From Phycisphaerae bacterium (lineage in GTDB: Bacteria; Planctomycetota; Phycisphaerae; JAJVII01), in contig JAJVII010000015.1 of assembly GCA_022072085.1 (NCBI GenBank), forward strand, positions 124,001 to 188,000: DNA of 64,000 nt, in the 5' to 3' direction. This document shows positions 7,225-15,890 of the stretch, piece after piece. The notes below the pieces were generated by a model. That model worked only from the letters and a program-made list of their open reading frames with translations, had not been told where the DNA came from and did no database searches. The first letter of the stretch is position 1, and each line of letters opens with the position of its first letter. The translations under genes and the position numbers were made by a program.

Positions 7225-8556
7225 ATGACCGATTCGCGCCGCGTCGTCATCACAGGACTGGGACCCGTCTCACCGTTCGCGGTGGGCGCAGCGGCCTACC
7301 GCGACGGCCTGTACGGCGGCGCCGTCGGCATCCACCGCATCGCCAACTTCGACCCGGCCGGCTTCCCCAGCCAGATCGGCGGCGAGATCGCACCCGACCA
7401 GTTCGCCGTCCGCGACTACGTCCCCAAGAGCTACCGCAAGGCCACCAAGGTCATGGCCCGCGACATCGAGCTGGCCGTCGGCGCCGCTGACCTGGCCGTC
7501 CGCGACAGCGGCCTGACCACTCTGGGCGTCGAGGGCACGGGCGAACGCGTGCCGGCTGACCGCATGAGCACCAACATCGGCGCGGGCCTGATCTGCGCCG
7601 ACCTCAACGAACTGGCAGAGGCCGTCTGCTCCGTCGTCGACGAGAACGGTCAGTTCAGCATCAACCGATGGGGCAGCGAAGGCATGCAGCGTCTGACCCC
7701 GCTGTGGCTGTTGAAGTACCTGCCCAACATGCTGAGCTGCCACGTCTCGATCATCCACGGCTCCAAGGGGCCCAGCAACGCCATCACCTGCGCCGAGGCC
7801 TCCAGCCTGCTCTCCATCGGCGAGGCCGTCCGCATCATCGCCCGCGACAACGCCGACGTCGCCCTGGCCGGCGGCGCCGAGAACAAGATGCACCCCATGG
7901 GCCTGATGCGCGAGTGCCTGCTCGGCCACCTGACCACGACCCACAACGACGACCCGGCTGCCGGCTGCCGCCCCTTCGACCGCGACAGCGACGGCACGGT
8001 CATCGCCGAGGCCGGCGGCTGCGTCGTCCTGGAAGAGCTTTCACACGCGACCGCCCGCAGCGCCCGCATCTACGCCGAGGTCGCCGGCTGCGGCTTCACC
8101 TTCTCGCCGTACCGCATGGCCGACCCCGAGCCCCACGGCGCGGGCGTGGCCGACGCGATCGCCGCCGCCCTGGCTGACGCCCGCATGACGCCCGACGATC
8201 TCGACCTGATCGTTCCCCAGGCGCTGGGCGTGCCGGTGCAGGACCTGGCTGAGGCCCGCGGACTGGCGACCGGCCTGGGCGCCCGGGCGTCGCAGATCCC
8301 GACCTGGCCGATCACCCCCCACCTGGGCAACAGCGGCGCGGCCCTGGGCGCGATGAACATGATCGCCGCGGCCATGGCTATCCACGCCGGCAGGATCCCC
8401 GGCGCGGTCAAGTGCCCGAACCCTGACCCACAGTACGGGTTGCGGATCAGCGGCGAACCGATCGAATCCAAGTTTCGGGCGGCCCTGCTGACCGGCTATA
8501 CGATCGCCGGACAGAACGCGGCCGTCATTCTCAAGTCCGTCGGGCAGGTTGACTAG
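7225..8556 (+). CDS. Ketosynthase-like protein lacking all catalytic residues (chain-length-factor type)
   Basis: A 443-residue thiolase-fold protein of the KAS II (FabF) family. Against the intact enzyme encoded next door it aligns without gaps around each active-site motif. The catalytic Cys is Glu191 (AITCAEASS), the first His is Gln (VPQALGVPVQD), and the second His is Asn (PHLGNSGAAL); the conserved Lys is also lost. This is the state of the KS-beta or chain-length factor of type II polyketide synthases, where the inactive subunit pairs with the active one and shapes the product cavity. That the same holds here is inference. Start: ATG 7225 gives MTDSRRVVITGLG, matching the start of its neighbour; a GTG at 7216 overlapping the previous stop is an alternative. 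Confidence 0.9.
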   Translation: MTDSRRVVITGLGPVSPFAVGAAAYRDGLYGGAVGIHRIANFDPAGFPSQIGGEIAPDQFAVRDYVPKSYRKATKVMARDIELAVGAADLAVRDSGLTTLGVEGTGERVPADRMSTNIGAGLICADLNELAEAVCSVVDENGQFSINRWGSEGMQRLTPLWLLKYLPNMLSCHVSIIHGSKGPSNAITCAEASSLLSIGEAVRIIARDNADVALAGGAENKMHPMGLMRECLLGHLTTTHNDDPAAGCRPFDRDSDGTVIAEAGGCVVLEELSHATARSARIYAEVAGCGFTFSPYRMADPEPHGAGVADAIAAALADARMTPDDLDLIVPQALGVPVQDLAEARGLATGLGARASQIPTWPITPHLGNSGAALGAMNMIAAAMAIHAGRIPGAVKCPNPDPQYGLRISGEPIESKFRAALLTGYTIAGQNAAVILKSVGQVD

Positions 8557-9852
8557 ATGTCGCGAAGACGCGTCGTCATCACGGGCATGGGCTGCATCAC
8601 CCCGCTGGGCCACAGCGTCCCGGAATACTGGGACAACCTGATGGCCGGCGCCAGCGGCATCTCGCGCACCGAGCTGTTCGACGCCCGCACGTTCCCCTCG
8701 ACCTTCTCGGCCCAGGTCAAGGGTTTCGACCTCCAGCAACACATCGGCCCGGTGGGCCTGCACGAGACCGCCGGACGCAACACGCGGTTCGGCCTGGCCG
8801 CCGCCAAGCAGGCGTGGGAGCAGAGCGGCCTGCACCGGTTCGAGCAACTCGACCCGCGGCGGGTGGGCGTCTACCTGGGCGCCGGCGAGGGGAGCCTGGA
8901 CTTCCAGATCTTCGTCGATTCGATCGTCGCGACCTGGCAGCCGGAGCTTCGGCAGATCGACACCGTCCGCTGGGCCAAGATCGCCCTGGAAACCATGGAC
9001 GCGATGCGCGAACACGAGCAGGGACCGCACATGCCTTCGGCCCACATCGCGGCCCAGTTCAACGCCCGCGGGCCGAACTTCAACTGCCTCACCGCCTGCG
9101 CCGCCAGCACCCAGGCGACCGGCGAAGCCACCATGATCATCCGCCGCGGCGACGCCGACGTGATGATCACCGGCGGCTGCCACAGCATGATCCACCCCTT
9201 CGGCGTAACCGGGTTCAACCGTCTGACCGCGCTGAGCACGCGGAACGATTCGCCGCAGACCGCCAGCCGCCCGTTCGACGCGACCCGCGACGGCTTCGTC
9301 CTGGGCGAGGGCGGCAGCATGGTCATCCTCGAGGAACTGGAGCACGCCCGGGCCCGCGGGGCCGAGATACTGGCCGAGGTCATCGGCTACGGCTCGACGG
9401 CCGACAGCTACCGCATCACCGACATCGACCCGCAGGGCGCCGGCGGGGCGCTGGCGATGGAGTTCGCCATCCGCGACGCGGGCATCGCCAAGTCCGAGGT
9501 CCACTACATCTGCGCCCACGGCACCAGCACGACCGAGAACGACCGCACCGAGACGATGGCCGTCAAGAGCTGCTTCGGCGAACTGGCGCCGAAGATACCG
9601 GTGACCAGCCCCAAGTCGATGCTCGGGCACCTGATCGCGGCCGCCGGGGTCACCGAGCTGATCGCCTGCGTAATGGCCATCCGCACCGGGACGATCCCCC
9701 CCACCAAGAACCTGAACCACCCGGACCCCGAGTGCGACCTGGACTACGTGCCCAACACGCCGCGGAAGGCCGACGTCCGCGTCGCCGTGAATAATTCCTT
9801 TGGCTTCGGCGGGCAGAATGATACAGTGATTCTGCGGCGGTTCGAGGGGTAG
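8557..9852 (+). CDS. Beta-ketoacyl-ACP synthase II (FabF-like), intact
   Basis: A condensing enzyme that extends acyl chains with malonyl-ACP. The catalytic Cys lies in NCLTACAASTQA, the two His in AHGTSTTEND and KSMLGHLIAAAG, and the Gly-rich C-terminus is FGFGGQNDTVIL. The length of 431 residues is normal. The ATG directly follows the stop codon of the degenerate ketosynthase, which implies translational coupling and a KS/KS-like heterodimer. It could serve primary fatty-acid synthesis, but the paired inactive subunit, own ACP and own dehydratases argue for a separate acyl product. No ketoreductase, enoyl reductase or malonyl transferase is present in the locus, so those steps would be borrowed from the housekeeping system. 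Confidence 0.93.
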   Translation: MSRRRVVITGMGCITPLGHSVPEYWDNLMAGASGISRTELFDARTFPSTFSAQVKGFDLQQHIGPVGLHETAGRNTRFGLAAAKQAWEQSGLHRFEQLDPRRVGVYLGAGEGSLDFQIFVDSIVATWQPELRQIDTVRWAKIALETMDAMREHEQGPHMPSAHIAAQFNARGPNFNCLTACAASTQATGEATMIIRRGDADVMITGGCHSMIHPFGVTGFNRLTALSTRNDSPQTASRPFDATRDGFVLGEGGSMVILEELEHARARGAEILAEVIGYGSTADSYRITDIDPQGAGGALAMEFAIRDAGIAKSEVHYICAHGTSTTENDRTETMAVKSCFGELAPKIPVTSPKSMLGHLIAAAGVTELIACVMAIRTGTIPPTKNLNHPDPECDLDYVPNTPRKADVRVAVNNSFGFGGQNDTVILRRFEG

Positions 9853-9975
9853 GCGGACCGCCACGGACTTTTCGCGGGATCTTCACCAAGGCCTGACGTT
9901 AAGCAGCGACCCTCTTGCGGACCAAACGGTTCGCGAACGCGGGCCAAGGTTGCGGGTGGAATTCAGGACGAGCCG

Positions 9976-11049
9976 ATGCACCAGCCTTTCGCCAGTGCGC
10001 TTGCCACCGGATTCTGGACGCATGTCCAGTGGAACTGGGCCCTGCTGTCGATCCTGGGCACACTGTTCACCGTCATCCTGCTGTCGGCGCTGATCCTGGC
10101 CCGCTACGTCCGCATCCTGCTGAACATCCTCCAAGACACCCCCCCGCCGCTGTCGATGGGCCCGCTGGACTTCCAGCGGCTGGAAGGCGAGCAGGTGCAG
10201 TTCCGCGCCGCCGACGGCGTCAGCCTGCGCGGCATGTTCCTCTACGCCGGCCGCAACAAGCCGCGCAAAGGCATGATCGTCTTCTGCCACGAGTTCGGCA
10301 GCGACATGTACAGCTGCGCCCGCTACTGCCGCCCGCTGCTGGAGTCCGGGTTCGACGTGTTCACCTTCGACTTCCGCGGCCACGGGCGGTCGAGCAACCA
10401 GCCCGGCTACATCCCCCGCCAGTGGGCCAGCGAGCGCGAAGTCAACGACGCCATCGGCGCGTTCGCCTACGTCCAGAGCGTGCTCGCCGGCGAAGGGCTG
10501 CCCGAGGAGATCGGCGTGTTCGGGATCAGCCGCGGCGCCGGGGCGGCCATCCTGGCGATGGAACGCAACGAAACGGTCAAGTGCGTGCTCGGCGACGGGA
10601 CCTTCTCGACCGACGTGACCATCGAGAGCTTCATGAAGAAGTGGGCCAAGATTTTCGCCAAGGTCCGCATCGTCTACGAGAACCACCCGCCGGCGTTCTG
10701 GAAATTCCTCCGCTGGCTGGTTTTCCTGTTCGCCCACCGCCGCTTCAAGTGCCGGTTCCCCTCGGTCCGCAAGGCCATCGCCCGGATGAGCCCGCGTCCG
10801 ATGTTCTTCATCCACGGCGAGCGGGACAGCTACATCCGCCCGGACCAGACGAAGTACCTCTACGCCCTGGCGCCGCAGCCCAAGTTCCTCTGGATCATCC
10901 CCCGGGCCAAGCACAACCAAGGCGTCGCGATCGCCCCCGACGAATACCGCCAGCGGACCGTCGCCTTCTTCGAGTGGTTCCTCGCCGGCAACGAGTCCTC
11001 GATGGAATACGTCGAGGCCCTCACCCCCTCGATCGTCGACGTGGCCTGA
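9976..11049 (+). CDS. Membrane-anchored alpha/beta hydrolase
   Basis: A 357-residue serine hydrolase. One N-terminal transmembrane helix (about residues 21-45, WALLSILGTLFTVILLSALI) anchors it. The hydrolase fold follows, with the oxyanion region FCHEFGS, FDFRGHG, the nucleophile elbow GISRGAG (S185), a probable acid Asp in HGERDSY and the catalytic His in KHNQG. The substrate is unknown. Position after the ketosynthase suggests thioesterase-, lipase- or acyltransferase-like release of the acyl product, which is inference. AGGACGAG precedes the ATG. It is the last gene before the short repeat element at 11061. Confidence 0.85.
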   Translation: MHQPFASALATGFWTHVQWNWALLSILGTLFTVILLSALILARYVRILLNILQDTPPPLSMGPLDFQRLEGEQVQFRAADGVSLRGMFLYAGRNKPRKGMIVFCHEFGSDMYSCARYCRPLLESGFDVFTFDFRGHGRSSNQPGYIPRQWASEREVNDAIGAFAYVQSVLAGEGLPEEIGVFGISRGAGAAILAMERNETVKCVLGDGTFSTDVTIESFMKKWAKIFAKVRIVYENHPPAFWKFLRWLVFLFAHRRFKCRFPSVRKAIARMSPRPMFFIHGERDSYIRPDQTKYLYALAPQPKFLWIIPRAKHNQGVAIAPDEYRQRTVAFFEWFLAGNESSMEYVEALTPSIVDVA

Positions 11050-11060
11050 CGCGAATTCCT

Positions 11061-11160
11061 GATTTCAGATTTTCGATTTTCGATTCCCATGCGGCGGGCC
11101 TTGCGAGATGGGGGCGCCTCTTCAATCGAGAATCTTCAATCCAAAATCTGAAATCCGATT
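11061..11160. repeat. Gene-free short element with GATTTCAG-type terminal inverted repeats
   Basis: The left end GATTTCAGATTTT (11061-11073) returns inverted at 11143-11155, and both arms continue as degenerate ATTTTCGATT-type units. About 60 bases of unrelated DNA lie inside. The left 27 bases are nearly the same as the left end of the element at 13981, which carries a gene; this copy looks like its gene-less miniature. Confidence 0.7.
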
Positions 11161-11211
11161 TGCGCACCGAGCCACTGGCGTCTTTGCCTGCATTCGTGAT
11201 ACGCTGCCCGC

Positions 11212-12906
11212 ATGGCTGTCAACCCGCTCTTGCGACTGGCTGCCTGGATCGCCGGCAGGAACGCCCAGCGTAACCTGAACGCTTTCCTGCGCGCCTGCGA
11301 CGACGCCCCCGCAACCCAGCAGCGGGTGCTGGCGCGGCACGTGGCGGCGTCCGCCGCCAGCCGCTTCGGCGCGGACTTCGGCCTGGCCGGCATCCGCACG
11401 CCCGAGGAGTTCGCCGCCCGCGTGCCTGTTCAGACCTACGAATCGCTGTCCCCGTACATCGAGCCGATCAAGACCGGCGACGTGACGAGCCTGTTTAACC
11501 CCGGCACACGCGTCCGCATGTTCGCGATGACCAGCGGCACGACCGGGCAGGCCAAGTATCTGCCCGTCACCGACCGCTACCTGGCCGACTACCACCGGTC
11601 CTGGAACGCCTGGGGCATCGCGATGTACCGCGACCACATGGACGCCTGGCTGCGGACGATCCTCCAGGTCACCTCGCCGATGGACGAGACGCAGACCGAG
11701 GCCGGAATCCCCGCCGGTTCGATCAGCGGGTTCATCCAGCGGCACCAGAAGAAGATCGTGGAGCGGTTCTACGCCGTGCCGGCCGCCGTCAGCTACATCA
11801 AGGATCCTGACGCGAAATACTACACCATCATGCGGCTGTCGCTGACGCGCGACATCGCGATGATCGCGACGGCCAACCCCTCCACGACGCTGCGTCTGGC
11901 CCAGACCGGCGAGCGGCAGGCCGATTCGCTCATCCGCGACATCCGCGAAGGCACGCTGCGTGCGGACCTGGAGGTCGCGCCGGAGATCCGCACGGCTCTG
12001 GCCCGTCGGCTGGCCGCCGATCCGGCGCGGGCGGCGGCGCTGGAGCGACTGGCTTCCCGCCGCGGCCGCCTTCTGCCGATGGACTACTGGAACGTCGCGG
12101 TCCTGAACAACTGGACCGGCGGCACGGTCGGGCTCTACGTGCGGAAGCTCGTCGACTACTTCGGCGACGTGCCGGTCCGCGATCTGGGGCTGATTGCCTC
12201 CGAGGCCCGGATGAGCATCCCCATGCAGGACGCCGGCCCCGCGGGCGTGCTCGAAGTGACGGGCAGTTTCTACGAGTTCATCCCAGCCGACCAGATCGAC
12301 GCCGCGACGCCCGACGTGCTGCGCTGCCACGAGCTGGTTGAGGGCGGCGAGTATTTCATCCTGCTGACAACCGGCGGCGGGCTGTTCCGCTACAATATCG
12401 GCGACCTGGTGCGGTGCGAGGGCTTCGTCGGCCGGGCGCCGGTCATCGCGTTCCTGAACAAGGGCAAGCACGTCAGCTCGGTGACCGGCGAGAAGTTGAC
12501 CGAACATCAGGCGGTGACGGCCGCCGAGCGGGTCAGCGCCCGCCTGGGCGTGCCGCTGGAGGCATTCGTGCTCTGCCCGCGGTGGGCCGACCCGCCGCAC
12601 TACGCCCTGAACGTCGAGCCGGGCGGCACGCCGGCCCTCCGCTGGGCGGACCTCTGCGCCGAGCTGGACGCGGAGCTGGCCCGGCTGAACATCGAGTATC
12701 AGCAGAAGCGTAGCAGCGGGCGGCTGGGCCCGATCGCGTGGGCCCCGGTGGCCGACGGCTTCCTGGCCGAATTGCAGGAGCGGCAGATCCGCCAGCGTCA
12801 AGGCCGCCGCGAGCAGTACAAACACCAGTTCCTCTACACCCAGGTGGACGCCGACGGCGACTTCGCCCGCCCGGCGGCGGTTGAGTCGCGGTCGCAAGCG
12901 CGGTAA
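11212..12906 (+). CDS. GH3 (auxin-responsive) family acyl-adenylate/acyl-amide synthetase
   Basis: A 564-residue member of the GH3 branch of the adenylate-forming ANL-type enzymes. In plants these join acyl acids such as indole-acetate or jasmonate to amino acids; bacterial substrates are mostly unknown. Seen here are the ATP-binding loop (TSGTTGQAKYLPVT, about residues 105-118) and the second nucleotide motif in GGLFRYNIGDLVRCEGF (about 388), followed by GKHVSSVTGEKLTEHQ. Length is normal. It lies just after the ketosynthase locus and before a methyltransferase, so an acid made by that locus could be its substrate (inference). No good ribosome-binding site precedes the ATG. Confidence 0.88.
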   Translation: MAVNPLLRLAAWIAGRNAQRNLNAFLRACDDAPATQQRVLARHVAASAASRFGADFGLAGIRTPEEFAARVPVQTYESLSPYIEPIKTGDVTSLFNPGTRVRMFAMTSGTTGQAKYLPVTDRYLADYHRSWNAWGIAMYRDHMDAWLRTILQVTSPMDETQTEAGIPAGSISGFIQRHQKKIVERFYAVPAAVSYIKDPDAKYYTIMRLSLTRDIAMIATANPSTTLRLAQTGERQADSLIRDIREGTLRADLEVAPEIRTALARRLAADPARAAALERLASRRGRLLPMDYWNVAVLNNWTGGTVGLYVRKLVDYFGDVPVRDLGLIASEARMSIPMQDAGPAGVLEVTGSFYEFIPADQIDAATPDVLRCHELVEGGEYFILLTTGGGLFRYNIGDLVRCEGFVGRAPVIAFLNKGKHVSSVTGEKLTEHQAVTAAERVSARLGVPLEAFVLCPRWADPPHYALNVEPGGTPALRWADLCAELDAELARLNIEYQQKRSSGRLGPIAWAPVADGFLAELQERQIRQRQGRREQYKHQFLYTQVDADGDFARPAAVESRSQAR

Positions 12907-12930
12907 TCTCCACCGGGACTGAGAGCGAGC

Positions 12931-13977
12931 ATGATCCTCAAGCAGATGCTGCAACTGATCCGGCTGCTGGGCCTGCGGCGGGCCGGGCGCATGAAGCGGC
13001 GCTACGAGAAGGCGCTGCCGCACGTCCGCGGCTATGCCGCCACCTCCTGCTACTGGACGCTGTTGAAGGTCGGGCTGCTGGACGCGATGGCTGACGGGCC
13101 GGTGGAACTGGAGGCCTTCGCCCGCGACCGCGGACTCGACCTGCACGTGCTGGACTCGATCTGCTCCTACTTCGACGGCATCGCCGTGCTGGACTACGAC
13201 CACGACGCCCGGCGGGCGGGCCTCGCGAAACTCGGCCGCGATCTGCTGGCCGAGCCGCGCGGGCTCTTCGAGCTGCTCTACGCCTACGAGCCGATCTTCA
13301 CCGACCTGGAAGCCATGCTCCGCGGCGACAAGCGGCTCGGCCGCGACGTGCAGCGGCGGACCGACTGGGTGGGCATCGGCAGCGGACGGCTCTGCCGCCA
13401 GCTCCCCTACCCTGTGATGATCGACATGGTCCGCCGCAACGGCGGACGCAACGTGCTGGACCTCGGCTGCGGCGATGGCGCCCTGCTGATGGAACTGGCC
13501 GCGGCCGAGCCGGAACTTCGCGCCGTCGGCATCGACATCAACGGTCCGACGGCTGATCTGGCGACGCGGCAGATCGCAGCGGCCGGCCTGGGCGACCGCC
13601 TCTCGGCCTGCACGCGGGACATGTTCGACCTGCCGGGCAACCACGCCGACCTGGCCGCCATCGACTGCCTGACGGCCTGCGACACGTTCCACGAATACCT
13701 GTGGGACGGCGACAGCCGCGTGGTCGAGCTGCTGGCCAACCTGAAGGCCGCCTTCCCCGGCGCGCGGATGGTCATCGGCGAGTTCTGCAAGCAGAGCCAC
13801 GAGTCGCTGCGCAAGCGGCCGACCGCATTCCTCGAGCACCACCTGTTCCACCAGCTCACCAACCAGCGCATCGAGACGGCTGACCGCTGGCGGGATATCT
13901 TCGGCCGTGCGGGCCTGCGGATCGTCGAGGAAAAGGTCTTCGACCTGGTCGGCCACGGGTACTTTGTTCTCGAATGA
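12931..13977 (+). CDS. SAM-dependent methyltransferase with N-terminal winged-helix-like region
   Basis: A 348-residue class I methyltransferase. Residues ~30-95 resemble the dimerisation/winged-helix module of small-molecule O-methyltransferases (AATSCYWTLLKVGLLDAMADGPVELEAFA in outline). The SAM-binding motif I is VLDLGCGDGALLMEL around residue 175, with motif II VGIDINGP. The catalytic half ends in a typical post-SAM strand (IGEFCKQ). The substrate is unknown; as the gene starts 24 bases after the GH3-type enzyme, both probably act in one pathway. The stop codon lies three bases before the terminal repeat of the element at 13981. Confidence 0.85.
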   Translation: MILKQMLQLIRLLGLRRAGRMKRRYEKALPHVRGYAATSCYWTLLKVGLLDAMADGPVELEAFARDRGLDLHVLDSICSYFDGIAVLDYDHDARRAGLAKLGRDLLAEPRGLFELLYAYEPIFTDLEAMLRGDKRLGRDVQRRTDWVGIGSGRLCRQLPYPVMIDMVRRNGGRNVLDLGCGDGALLMELAAAEPELRAVGIDINGPTADLATRQIAAAGLGDRLSACTRDMFDLPGNHADLAAIDCLTACDTFHEYLWDGDSRVVELLANLKAAFPGARMVIGEFCKQSHESLRKRPTAFLEHHLFHQLTNQRIETADRWRDIFGRAGLRIVEEKVFDLVGHGYFVLE

Positions 13978-13980
13978 CAG

Positions 13981-14443
13981 GATTTTAGATTTCAGATTTC
14001 CGATTTTCGATATCGGAGCGGGACCTGCGTATAAGGGGGATGCCTCCGTGGATGAGGCTTCATTCAAGGACCGGACGAAGCGGTTTGCGCTGCGGGTTAT
14101 TCGGCTCGTGGAAGCCCTGCCTGAAACGAAGACGGCCCGCGTGATCGGCAACCAGCTTCTGCGGTGCGGCACGTCGGTCGGAGCCAATTATCGTGCCGTT
14201 TGCCGAGCCCGCTCGCGGAAGGATATGATTGCGAAACTCGGAATCGTGCTGGAAGAGGCCGACGAGTCGCTGTATTGGATGGACTTGCTCGCGGAGGCCG
14301 GATTGATGGAAACCCGGCGGCTGGCCGATCTGATAAAGGAAGGCGGCGAACTGGTGGCCATGACCGTCGCGTCGATCAAGACGCTGCGGTCCGGACGGCC
14401 CCGTTCGGGAAAATCCGAAATCTAAAATCTGAAATCTAAAATC
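13981..14443. mobile_element. IVS-like element: inverted repeats flanking a four-helix-bundle gene
   Basis: Perfect 19-base inverted repeats, GATTTTAGATTTCAGATTT at 13981-13999 and its complement at 14425-14443, bound a 463-base unit carrying one small gene (14048-14425). It fills the gap between two larger genes exactly, starting three bases after one stop and ending two bases before the next start. The layout matches the intervening sequences known from some bacterial 23S rRNA genes, which carry an S23-family reading frame between inverted repeats, but here the unit lies outside rRNA. I see no clear target-site duplication. Confidence 0.75.
14048..14425 (+). CDS. Four-helix-bundle protein of the 23S rRNA intervening-sequence (S23) family
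   Basis: A 125-residue all-helical protein of the TIGR02436/S23 type. Diagnostic stretches are the N-terminal FALRVIRLVEALP, the central QLLRCGTSVGANYRAVCRARS and the C-terminal EADESLYWMDLLAEAG. Structures of relatives (including Avd of diversity-generating retroelements) are pentameric, positively charged four-helix bundles; the cellular role of stand-alone members is unknown. The start is taken as GTG 14048, seven bases after AAGGGGG; the open frame extends upstream only into the preceding methyltransferase gene and the repeat. The stop codon TAA is formed by the terminal repeat of the element (GAAATCTAAAATC). Confidence 0.85.
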   Translation: MDEASFKDRTKRFALRVIRLVEALPETKTARVIGNQLLRCGTSVGANYRAVCRARSRKDMIAKLGIVLEEADESLYWMDLLAEAGLMETRRLADLIKEGGELVAMTVASIKTLRSGRPRSGKSEI

Positions 14444-14445
14444 GC

Positions 14446-15882
14446 ATGGAACTATTCAGTTTTCTGTTCGGCAAAGACGGCAAGGAAGTCGAGCTGCTGT
14501 TTCACGGGGCGGCCCGGCAGGTCACCGGCTCGATGCACTATCTCCGCGTGGGCGAGCGGTGGATCGCGCTGGACTGCGGCCTGTACCAGGGCCACCGCCG
14601 CGAAGCCGAGGAAGCCAACCGCCGTTTCCCCATCCCGCCCAAGGAACTGACCGCCGTCGTCCTCTCGCACGCCCACATCGACCACAGCGGCAACCTTCCC
14701 TACCTGGTCAAGCAGGGCTTCTCGGGGCCGATCTACTGCACGCCGGCGACGCGCGACCTGTCGGCCGTCATGCTTCAGGACGCTGCCCACATTCAGGAGG
14801 AAGACGCGGCATACTGGAACAAGAAGCACCCCGGCGACCCGATCGAGCCGTATTACACGCAGGAGGACGCGTTGGCCGCGCTCTCCTATTTCGTCACCGT
14901 CCCTTACGATCGCACGTTCCCGGTCGTGCCGCGGACGAGCTGCCAGTTCCACGACGCCGGACACATCCTGGGCTCGGCGTCGCTCTCGTTGACGGTCGAC
15001 CGCAACAACGGTCTGAGCCCGCTGCGCATCGGCTTCACCGGCGACCTCGGCCGCCGCGGCCTGCCGATCCTGCGCGATCCCGCGCCGCTGCCCGAGTGCG
15101 ACTACCTCATCAGCGAATCGACCTACGGCAACCGCCGCCACGACAACCCCAACGACATGAAGACCAAGCTGGCCGAGGTCGTCACCCGAACCGTCGCCCG
15201 CGGCGGCCGCGTCGTCATCCCGGCTTTCAGCGTCGGCCGAACGCAGACGCTGGTCTACTACCTGCGGCAGATTTTCGAGGAGAAGCTGGCCCCGCAGGTC
15301 GATGTCTTCGTCGATTCGCCGCTGGCCGTCAGCGCGACCGAGGTCTTCAAGATGCACCCCGAGATCTTCGACCGCGAGGCCCAGTCCCTGCGGCAGAGCT
15401 ACGGCGGCAGCCTCTTCGAGTGCGCCCACTGCAACTACATCACCGACGTCTCCAGTTCCAAGGCCCTCAACGACCGCAAAGAGCCCTGCGTCGTCATCTC
15501 GGCCAGCGGCATGTGCGAAGCCGGCCGCATCCTGCACCATCTCAAGAACGCCGCCCCCGACCCGCGCAACACAATCGTTATCGTGGGCTTCATGGCCGTC
15601 CACACGCTGGGCCGACGGATCGTCGACCGCGAGCCCGAGCTGCGCATCTTCGGCAAGATGTATCCGCTGGAGGCCGAGGTGAAGACGCTCAACGGTTTCA
15701 GCTCGCACGCCGACGCCGGGGAACTGGACGAGTACCTCTTCCCGCTGGCCAAGAGCGTCAAGCACTTGTTCCTGGTCCACGGCGAGACGGGCCAGTACGA
15801 GCCGCTGGCGGCCCGCTGCCGCGAGGCCGGCTTCGCCCAGGTCACTTATCCCGAGCGCGGCGACCGGTTCTCACTGGAGTAA
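14446..15882 (+). CDS. Beta-CASP metallo-beta-lactamase fold nuclease (RNA exonuclease-like)
   Basis: A 478-residue zinc-dependent hydrolase of the CPSF73/RNase J-like branch. Metal-binding motif SHAHIDHSG is at 74-82, a further His lies in HDAGHILGSA, and an Asp in FTGDLGRRG. The beta-CASP signatures follow: ISESTYGNR, PAFSVGRTQ, SASGMCEAG and the late FSSHAD. It is probably a cytoplasmic RNA endo- or exonuclease. The ATG begins two bases after the terminal repeat of the IVS-like element, so no ribosome-binding site is visible and translation may be altered by that element. It ends eight bases before the convergent gene at 15891. Confidence 0.9.
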   Translation: MELFSFLFGKDGKEVELLFHGAARQVTGSMHYLRVGERWIALDCGLYQGHRREAEEANRRFPIPPKELTAVVLSHAHIDHSGNLPYLVKQGFSGPIYCTPATRDLSAVMLQDAAHIQEEDAAYWNKKHPGDPIEPYYTQEDALAALSYFVTVPYDRTFPVVPRTSCQFHDAGHILGSASLSLTVDRNNGLSPLRIGFTGDLGRRGLPILRDPAPLPECDYLISESTYGNRRHDNPNDMKTKLAEVVTRTVARGGRVVIPAFSVGRTQTLVYYLRQIFEEKLAPQVDVFVDSPLAVSATEVFKMHPEIFDREAQSLRQSYGGSLFECAHCNYITDVSSSKALNDRKEPCVVISASGMCEAGRILHHLKNAAPDPRNTIVIVGFMAVHTLGRRIVDREPELRIFGKMYPLEAEVKTLNGFSSHADAGELDEYLFPLAKSVKHLFLVHGETGQYEPLAARCREAGFAQVTYPERGDRFSLE

Positions 15883-15890
15883 CCCCCCGG

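Noticed and set aside
11122-14187. Very long open frame on the minus strand opposite the GH3-type enzyme and methyltransferase
   Set aside because: Its translation is low-complexity Arg/Val/His/Asp-rich sequence without domains, while the plus-strand genes have clear family motifs. It is an effect of high GC at third codon positions.
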